From: a virus | Direction: 5' to 3' (one strand) | IMG/VR virus record: IMGVR_UViG_3300050821_002388 | Span: 1 to 26,488 of that record | DNA: 26,488 nucleotides | In this document: in pieces, positions 21,689 through 26,488 of the stretch | Numbering within the stretch: the first letter of the stretch is position 1 | Layout: every line of letters starts with the position of its first letter | Made by a program: the position numbers and the translations under genes | Notes under the pieces: model-generated | What the model was told of the DNA's origin: nothing | The model's database searches: none | The model's input: only the letters and a program-made list of their open reading frames with translations

Positions 21689-21862
21689 ATGAACTTCACG
21701 ACTCTAATCGCTCCGCTGATCGCGATCGCGGTCGGATTGCTCGTTTACTTCGGATGCTCGAACGATCGACCGAAACAAGCGAGGATCGGGCTCGTCGTCG
21801 CCTCGTGCGGAATTTTTATCTTGCTGTGGATCATCACGTTTCACGGTATCGGTCGATCGTGA
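21689..21862 (+). CDS. Small two-span membrane protein
   Basis: A 57-residue gene with a clear ribosome site (GGAGG at 21679-21683). Two membrane segments, LIAPLIAIAVGLLVYFG and IGLVVASCGIFILLWIITF, are joined by a short basic loop (SNDRPKQAR). No family is recognised. The palindrome 18 bases before it may control it. Possible roles are superinfection exclusion or a membrane regulator, but nothing shows either. Confidence 0.65.
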   Translation: MNFTTLIAPLIAIAVGLLVYFGCSNDRPKQARIGLVVASCGIFILLWIITFHGIGRS

Positions 21863-21960
21863 CGCGACACGTTCGGCGCCGACTTCGGATCCGGCGCCGA
21901 CGATTGCTCGATCGGATCCGAGAGCTCACGCGTCAGATCTTGAGGTTACGAAATGGATAG
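21859..21960 (+). CDS. Candidate arginine-rich microprotein
   Basis: A 33-residue frame, roughly 40 percent arginine (TRHVRRRLRIRRRRLLDRIR). Its GTG overlaps the upstream stop (GTGA at 21859-21862) and its end overlaps the next ATG by eight bases, like real genes in this operon, but the length is too short for certainty. It could be a nucleic-acid-binding peptide or chance. Confidence 0.35.
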   Translation: MTRHVRRRLRIRRRRLLDRIRELTRQILRLRNG

Positions 21961-22186
21961 CGATCAGGAAGAGAAACTCGACGGTCTCAAACTTCACGTT
22001 TCCCAGTGTCGCGTGTGCTCGAGAGCGAACAAACGAGCAAACGATTTTTGTGCGATCGGCCGACTCATGTTTTTCGCCTGGGTCAAGAACGAGACGCCGG
22101 CATCGATCGTCGAACTCGACGAAGAGCAATCGATTCGCGTGATCAACGAGGAAGCGGAACGCGGCCGGAAAGCGAGCTCAAACTGA
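21953..22186 (+). CDS. Small Cys-containing protein
   Basis: A 77-residue protein with LKLHVSQCRVCSRANKRAND and FCAIGRLMFFAWV; His, CxxC and a later Cys could form a zinc site. The remainder is acidic helix. ATG 21953; the end overlaps the next start by one base (TGATG at 22184-22188). Function unknown. Confidence 0.6.
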   Translation: MDSDQEEKLDGLKLHVSQCRVCSRANKRANDFCAIGRLMFFAWVKNETPASIVELDEEQSIRVINEEAERGRKASSN

Positions 22187-22377
22187 TGGATCAGGCGGAG
22201 AACACTTTGAAACGCGACTTGACGGATCAGCAAAAACGAGCGCGAAAACGACAACGGGAGCTCTACTTGAGAAAGCGGAACTATCTTCGCTTGCACGTCG
22301 CGCGCGATCGGAGACGGACGCAACGAACCGCGGACGCTCCACTCGTCGATGCCTGGAAAAACACGGGAGTCGCTTGA
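22186..22377 (+). CDS. Small very basic protein
   Basis: A 63-residue, highly basic helical protein (RDLTDQQKRARKRQRELYLR, then RNYLRLHVARDRRRTQRTAD) that may bind DNA or RNA. It starts at ATG 22186, one base overlapping the upstream stop, and ends directly against the next ATG (22378). Confidence 0.55.
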   Translation: MDQAENTLKRDLTDQQKRARKRQRELYLRKRNYLRLHVARDRRRTQRTADAPLVDAWKNTGVA

Positions 22378-23016
22378 ATGTATAGCGTCGACGTCGACAT
22401 CTCGCAAGTCGTGAAGCTCTCGGAAAAAGTTCTCCGAAAACTTCCGTACGTTTTGAACGACTCGATCACCGAAGTCGCGAAGCTCGTCGTCGCGGCCGAA
22501 CAGGATCAGCTCCGAAAGGACTTCACGATCCGGAAAGACTTCCTCACGGGTCGTTTCAAGGTTTTGCAGTATTCGCGAACGACAGATCTCACCGCGATCG
22601 TCGGAATCGATTCTCGAGTCGCTGGAGCTCCGCTTTTACTCGGGTTTTTCGAAGATGGCGGATCAAAACTTCCGACGACTGGACCCGAGCTCGCGATTCC
22701 GCTCACCGGCGAAGCGGCTCGACCGTCTTTTTCTTCGGCAGTTCCGACCGCGCTTCTTTACAAGAATCTCCAGATCAGCATGAAGATCAAAGGTCACGCG
22801 GTCATTTTCCCAGGTCTGCAGCATACATATCTCGTTCAAGGCGTCGGAGTTTTTCAACGAACCGGAAAATCGACGGAACTGATCTACTCGTTCAAACGAT
22901 CCGCTCCGCTTCGACCGCGGACTCACATGATCGAACTCGCCCAGGTCGTGATCCGAGAATCGTTCGCGCGCATTTTCAATAAGAACTTCGTCGACGAACT
23001 TCGCGGAAACGGATGA
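22378..23016 (+). CDS. Putative tail-completion (gpZ / HK97 gp10-like) protein
   Basis: A 212-residue protein. Features in line with tail-completion or minor tail protein Z-type proteins: an N-terminal helical part (VVKLSEKVLRKLPYVLNDSI, TEVAKLVVAAE), then FTIRKDFLTGRFKV, a beta-rich middle, and a C-terminal helix with VIRESFARIFNKNFVDEL. The resemblance to lambda gpZ is general and not conclusive. If right, it would finish the tail-head joint; its place upstream of the terminase, apart from the other tail genes, is uncommon. It starts flush against the preceding stop. Confidence 0.4.
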   Translation: MYSVDVDISQVVKLSEKVLRKLPYVLNDSITEVAKLVVAAEQDQLRKDFTIRKDFLTGRFKVLQYSRTTDLTAIVGIDSRVAGAPLLLGFFEDGGSKLPTTGPELAIPLTGEAARPSFSSAVPTALLYKNLQISMKIKGHAVIFPGLQHTYLVQGVGVFQRTGKSTELIYSFKRSAPLRPRTHMIELAQVVIRESFARIFNKNFVDELRGNG

Positions 23017-23059
23017 TGATGAACGCGATCAAGTGATCGTGTGTGTGTGTGTGAAATAT

Positions 23060-23314
23060 ATGAGCAACGAAGCGGCCGGCGCGGTTCGAGTTTGTCACGA
23101 TGCGATCGTCACTGGTCTCTGTATCGATTGCGAAAAATCGTTCACCGGCGAGATCGGCGTTCGAATGATATTCCCGATCGAAGGCCCAGGTCTCGAGATC
23201 CTGATCACAGACCCGAAGCGAAACGAGGTTCACCCGATCGCACGTATTGAACTGCATCTCATACCCTTCGTCGTCGCGCGTCCTCTTCCACTTCCGCCGG
23301 CCGGATCCGCATGA
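23060..23314 (+). CDS. Small protein with Cys pair
   Basis: An 84-residue unknown with VRVCHDAIVTGLCIDCEKSF, a probable small metal site, and a beta-like remainder ending in a Pro-rich tail. ATG 23060 is preferred; an open frame also reaches GTG 23033 through a (GT)n run (23040-23053), which offers several GTG codons and has no ribosome site. Confidence 0.5.
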   Translation: MSNEAAGAVRVCHDAIVTGLCIDCEKSFTGEIGVRMIFPIEGPGLEILITDPKRNEVHPIARIELHLIPFVVARPLPLPPAGSA

Positions 23315-23541
23315 TGTATATAGCGCACATCACACGACGCAAGTCGTTACCATCAAAGGGCTTTGGACCGGCGCGTCCGGACGCTAAAGATGGGAGGATC
23401 AGTGTCCCACTTTGCTTTGGGTCCTCCCCCACACCCCCCCCGCGCGCGGGTGACGGCGACCGCGAGCTTTTTCCAGCGGGAGATCCTGGCCTTTGCGGTT
23501 CGCTTCGCTGGAGTTTCCCACTTTCACACGAGGAGAGGTTC
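23315..23541 (+). other. Structured 227-base intergenic region
   Basis: The gap holds a 12-bp palindrome GCGTCCGGACGC (23373-23384), a 7-bp stem GGGAGGA (23392-23398) with TCCTCCC (23422-23428), an inner stem CCCA/TGGG, a second palindrome CCCGCGCGCGGG (23439-23450), and CCCACTTT twice (23406-23413 and near 23517-23524). It might hold an ncRNA, a terminator or a packaging/recombination site. The frame continuous with the next gene (from ATG 23311) looks unlike protein. Confidence 0.45.
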
Positions 23542-23970
23542 ATGAACAGCACATTGCAAACGAAGATCACAAACGAGATCGAGAGCTCGATCGGCGCTCC
23601 GGATTACACCGAGAGCGCGCGACAGGCTTACAACGCGTACGGACGAACGACGAATTTCAAAAACTATCAGGGGCTCGCGATGCCGGCATGGGAGAACCTC
23701 CCGGACCCGATCCGCGTCGCCTGGGTCGCGGCCGTGAAGCAAGCGGTCACGTCGTTCGTCGAAGGCCTCGCCGGAGATCTCGGATGTTTTCTCCGCGCGT
23801 TCTCGAGGGGCGAGCCGACGTTCACGCTCATCGCGCGGGACCCGACGTCGTTCGCGACGATCCTCTTCTGGATCCAGCAGAACCCAGGGGCGCCCTCGTC
23901 GAAACTTCACGAGGCGTTCATGAAGGCCGAACGCTGTCGCGAGTGGCCGGAAAAGAAAGCGGCCGACTAA
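23542..23970 (+). CDS. Conserved-looking phage protein of unknown function
   Basis: A 142-residue protein with two recognisable blocks: NAYGRTTNFKNYQGLAMPAW then ENLPDPIRVAWVAAVKQAV, and later EPTFTLIARDPTSFATILFW with FMKAERCREWPE. The second block resembles a short domain seen in several phage proteins (from memory). ATG 23542 is chosen for its ribosome site (GAGGAGAGG at 23530-23538); ATG 23311 is in frame but would add 77 unlikely residues across palindromic DNA. Function unknown. Confidence 0.65.
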   Translation: MNSTLQTKITNEIESSIGAPDYTESARQAYNAYGRTTNFKNYQGLAMPAWENLPDPIRVAWVAAVKQAVTSFVEGLAGDLGCFLRAFSRGEPTFTLIARDPTSFATILFWIQQNPGAPSSKLHEAFMKAERCREWPEKKAAD

Positions 23971-24037
23971 TACCGGGGGGCTCGTGATAATTTCGTTTCT
24001 ATCAGGACGCGCGCGGTTCCGGCCGAAAGGGTCGAAG

Positions 24038-24388
24038 ATGGAGCTCCCGAAATGGGCGTTCAAAACTCAGAGCCGAATAAAAGCTGATGGCTCGCTCGAC
24101 TTGGTCATCGGATTACGACCCCTCGGCCGACTATATCTCGTCGCGCGCGCGCTCCTCGAGATCGTCCGGACGACGACGATCACGCTCACGATCGAGATCC
24201 AGGAGCGACGGCCGATCGTCACCCACGACGGCGAGCCCGTCGAACCGGATCTCACCTACACGCTCCGAGACGACGAAATCCTCGAGCTCGTGAAGCGCGT
24301 CCCGATCCCGCGGATCCCGCTCCTGATCGATTACGCGCGAGATCGACAGCTCTTCGGATCCCCACTTCCCGATCGGCGCGAAGCGTGA
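24038..24388 (+). CDS. Small protein before the small terminase
   Basis: A 116-residue alpha/beta protein (DGSLDLVIGLRPLGRLYLVA, then RALLEIVRTTTITLTIEIQE). ATG 24038 has AAAGGG seven bases upstream; GTG 23984 is an in-frame alternative, with GGGGGG nearby. It ends in GTGA at 24385-24388, coupled to the small terminase. Function unknown; a packaging helper is possible by position only. Confidence 0.55.
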   Translation: MELPKWAFKTQSRIKADGSLDLVIGLRPLGRLYLVARALLEIVRTTTITLTIEIQERRPIVTHDGEPVEPDLTYTLRDDEILELVKRVPIPRIPLLIDYARDRQLFGSPLPDRREA

Positions 24389-25020
24389 AGAAAGATCGCT
24401 CCCGGGAAAAACCGCGAATTACCAGAAAAAAACAACCACATAAGACGAGCGCGAAAAACCGCGAATTACCAAAGCGCTCGAGCTCGCCGGCGCCGGCTCC
24501 GAAAAAGCGAATCAGTCGACACGTCCCGACCTGGATCGGGAAGATCGACGAATGCGCGCGCGAGCTCAACCTGGGAAACCGTCGGGTTCAAATCCTCGCG
24601 AACGAGGGACTCCCGCGGGCGGAGCGCGGCGTGTACGACATCGTCGGATGTTTTCGATGGTATGTCCGATACCTCCAGCGGAAGCTCGTCGCGCGCGCTC
24701 TCCCCGAAGACGGCGACGGAGACGGCGGAGGACCGGCGACCTCGTCGTCGGCGACGCGTCACAAGATGCTCTCGATCGAGGCGGAGCTCAAACAGATCGA
24801 ACTCGCCGAGAAGCGTGAGCAAGTCGTCTCGATCGAGAAGGTACAGAAGGACCTCGAGGCGATCGTCGTCGAGATCAGGACGCGGATCCTCGCGCTTCCC
24901 CCCAGGCTCGCGGCCGAGGTCCTCGGCGAAACCGATCTCGCGGTCTCGCAAGTGAAGATCGATCGATCGCTGAAAGGGGCTCTCGATGTCCTTTCGCAAT
25001 TCGACCCCGACGTCAAATAA
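24385..25020 (+). CDS. Small terminase subunit, Nu1-like
   Basis: A 211-residue packaging protein. A basic N-terminal extension (about 1-45) leads into a winged-helix-like domain: WIGKIDECARELNLGNRRVQ, ILANEGLPRAERGVYDIV, then CFRWYVRYLQRKL. An acidic/Gly linker (EDGDGDGGG) joins it to a long helical assembly domain (IEAELKQIELAEKREQVVSI). It is the expected partner of the GpA-type large terminase, recognising the phage DNA and stimulating the motor. GTG 24385 overlaps the upstream stop; the large subunit starts 35 bases before its end. The DNA of its N-terminus carries a 19-bp repeat in two reading frames. Confidence 0.8.
   Translation: MKKDRSREKPRITRKKQPHKTSAKNRELPKRSSSPAPAPKKRISRHVPTWIGKIDECARELNLGNRRVQILANEGLPRAERGVYDIVGCFRWYVRYLQRKLVARALPEDGDGDGGGPATSSSATRHKMLSIEAELKQIELAEKREQVVSIEKVQKDLEAIVVEIRTRILALPPRLAAEVLGETDLAVSQVKIDRSLKGALDVLSQFDPDVK
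24406..24471 (+). repeat. 19-bp direct repeat in terS, candidate packaging site
   Basis: GAAAAACCGCGAATTACCA occurs at 24406-24424 and 24453-24471, 47 bases apart start to start. Since 47 is not a multiple of three, the copies encode different peptides (EKPRIT and KNRELP), so the DNA rather than the protein is repeated. Suggests sites bound by the small terminase, like lambda cosB R-sites. Confidence 0.8.
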
Positions 25021-26488
25021 GCTCCCGGAGTCGTTCCGACTCGAGGACGACCCGCGGGCCCTCGAGGTCTATCGAAAGCGGCGACAGAACGCGATCGCGC
25101 TTTTCGCTCCGCCGGAGGACATCACAATCTCCGCGTGGGCGGAGAAACACCGCGTAATGCCGAAAGGGACGACCGATCGGCCGGGACCGTTTCACGCGGA
25201 AAAGTTCCAGGTCGAAATGATGAACGCGGTCCTCGATCCGCTCGTTCATGAGGTCGTGATCAAGAAGTCGACTCAGATCGGCTACTCGGACGCCGTGATC
25301 AATAACATCGTCGGCTATTTCATGGACATCGATCCGAAACCGATCATGCTCGTCCAGCCAACAATCGACAATGCGAAAGACTACGGGAAAAAGCGGATCA
25401 CGCCGATGATCGAGTCGACCGCGGTTCTCAAAATCAAAGTGAGCGATCGCGTCTCGAGACAAGCGGGAAACACTCTCTCGCTCAAAGAGTTCCCCGGCGG
25501 GTTTTTGAAACTCACCGGCGCGAACGCCGGCTCGGGACTCCGCTCGGATCCGGTCCCGATCGTCCTGTTCGATGAGATCGACGGTTATCCCCTGGACGTC
25601 GAAGGCGAAGGCGATCCGATCATGATCGGGACACGCCGGACCGACGCGTTCGCGAATTTCAAAATCGTAAAGGGCTCGACGCCGGCGAAACCGCGGGGGA
25701 TCTCCTCGATCGAGAAAGCGTTCGAGAAAAGCGATCAACGAATGTTTTTTGTCCCGTGTCCCGAGTGCGGTTTCATGCAAGCTCTTCTCTGGAGGGACGA
25801 GGACGCCGGCGAGAACTCGCCGCGGGACTTTCATCTCACGTACTCGGTCGACGCCGACGGACAGGTCGTCGCGAGTTCCGTCTTCTACGTTTGCTCGGGA
25901 TGTAAGGCGAAGATCCCCGAGTACCGAAAACAATCTATGCTCGACGCGGGGACCTGGGTCCCGAAGTTCCCCGACCGGCCGATCGTCGGGTTCTATATAA
26001 ACGCGCTTTACTCTCCCTGGCGACAGAACTGGAAAGCGCTCGCTCAAGAGTGGCATGAAGCGAACGAAGAGAAAAATCCCGAGAAGATGAAAGCGTTCAT
26101 CAATCTCCGACTCGGCGAGACCTGGGAAGAGCAAGGCGACTCGCTCGAACCGCACATGCTTCGAAAGCGATGCGAGGATTACGCCGCGGACGTCCCGGCC
26201 GGCGTCGCGATCCTCACGGCCGCGGTCGACGTCCAGGGGGATCGACTCGAGGTCGTCGTCAAGGGATGGGGAGCGAAAGAGGAATCCTGGCTAATCGCGT
26301 ATCAGCAATTTTTTGGGGACCCCGGTCAAGGCGACGTGTGGAACGACGTCGACGAGTTTCTCCTCACCGACTTCGAGCATGCATCCGGCCGGAAGATGCG
26401 CGTTTATTGCGGGATGGTCGACTCCGGAGGTCACAACTCCGACGACGTTTACAGATTCGTGAAAGCGCGACAGCGACGCCGGATCTAC
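24986..26488 (+). CDS. Large terminase subunit, GpA family, 3' truncated by window
   Basis: 501 residues are visible and the gene runs off the end without a stop. The ATPase part has a Walker A-like KKSTQIGYSD (Lys94) and Walker B IVLFDEIDG (Asp196, Glu197). A zinc-ribbon-like insert follows: CPECGFMQ and CSGCKAKI. The nuclease part begins with AILTAAVDVQGDRLEVVVKG, holding a likely catalytic Asp. This matches GpA-family (PF05876) terminases, which cut and translocate DNA into the head and are best known from cos phages such as lambda. ATG 24986, with AAGGGG about eight bases upstream, overlaps the small subunit gene by 35 bases. A long antisense frame over 25013-26155 is a shadow. Confidence 0.9.
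   Translation, partial: MSFRNSTPTSNKLPESFRLEDDPRALEVYRKRRQNAIALFAPPEDITISAWAEKHRVMPKGTTDRPGPFHAEKFQVEMMNAVLDPLVHEVVIKKSTQIGYSDAVINNIVGYFMDIDPKPIMLVQPTIDNAKDYGKKRITPMIESTAVLKIKVSDRVSRQAGNTLSLKEFPGGFLKLTGANAGSGLRSDPVPIVLFDEIDGYPLDVEGEGDPIMIGTRRTDAFANFKIVKGSTPAKPRGISSIEKAFEKSDQRMFFVPCPECGFMQALLWRDEDAGENSPRDFHLTYSVDADGQVVASSVFYVCSGCKAKIPEYRKQSMLDAGTWVPKFPDRPIVGFYINALYSPWRQNWKALAQEWHEANEEKNPEKMKAFINLRLGETWEEQGDSLEPHMLRKRCEDYAADVPAGVAILTAAVDVQGDRLEVVVKGWGAKEESWLIAYQQFFGDPGQGDVWNDVDEFLLTDFEHASGRKMRVYCGMVDSGGHNSDDVYRFVKARQRRRIY

Noticed and set aside
23311-23541. Extension of the 142-residue gene upstream to ATG 23311
   Set aside because: It would create an ATGA coupling, but the added 77 residues span palindromes and C runs, look unlike protein, and a strong ribosome site stands right before 23542.
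25013-26155. Long antisense open frame (380 residues) opposite the large terminase
   Set aside because: The sense strand encodes clear terminase motifs; symmetrical TCGA/GATC-rich codon use leaves antisense frames open, and the antisense product is very rich in Arg, Asp and Glu with no recognisable motif.
1-26488. CRISPR array, tRNA or rRNA genes, insertion sequence
   Set aside because: No spaced direct-repeat array, no tRNA-like cloverleaf arms or rRNA sequence, and no transposase gene were noticed; the only recombinase is the phage integrase.

Overview
The window reads as part of the genome of a temperate, tailed, siphovirus-like phage (or prophage). It is GC-rich, and every gene I can support lies on the + strand. 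About twenty gene junctions are tight overlaps (ATGA, GTGA or TAATG), which fixes most start codons. It begins inside a tail gene and ends inside the large terminase gene. Because terminase lies at the right and tail genes at the left, the missing portal, capsid and most of the tail genes (including the tape measure) would join the two ends on a circular map. The host cannot be named from the sequence. A gpJ-like tail hub, a GpA-type terminase, a GH19 endolysin and a possible spanin-like protein favour a Gram-negative host (inference).

Layout. 1-6606: tail tip genes (a large minor tail protein, a phage_BR0599-type protein, a gpJ-like hub, a DUF2793 protein, and a surface protein with a chitin/carbohydrate-binding-like C-terminus). 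6672-9033: lysis cassette (XhlA-like coiled-coil membrane protein, GH19 endolysin, two small membrane proteins, a possible spanin-like protein) plus a small unknown gene. 9034-12342: lysogeny and control region with a strong hairpin, repeat-bearing promoter region, TetR-family regulator, candidate promoter, small helical protein, large serine integrase and a helix-turn-helix protein. 12272-22377: early region of DNA metabolism genes (YqaJ-type exonuclease with a probable annealing partner, VRR-NUC nuclease, DnaD/O-like initiator with a possible loader, SbcC/RecF-like ATPase, RNase HI fusion) mixed with many short unknown genes, several with Cys pairs, and an excisionase-like protein next to a perfect 18-bp palindrome. 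22378-26488: a tail-completion-like gene, unknown genes, a structured 227-bp gap, small terminase and large terminase (3' truncated).

How the genes fit together: the integrase and probably the excisionase-like protein handle integration and excision. The TetR-type and helix-turn-helix proteins are the only visible candidates for the lysis/lysogeny decision, since no classical CI-type repressor is seen. The initiator and loader start replication. Exonuclease, annealing protein, ATPase and RNase H form a recombination-dependent replication set. The terminase packages DNA, perhaps recognising a 19-bp repeat inside its own small-subunit gene.

The most unusual global signal is a very strong excess of GATC (17 in the first 660 bases, about one per 39 bases), including many GCGATCGC octamers, and synonymous codon choice seems to favour it. 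The most interesting local signals are the frame-independent 19-bp repeat in terS, the TetR gene without a normal start codon, the palindrome at 21653-21670, and the hexamer repeats inside the initiator gene.
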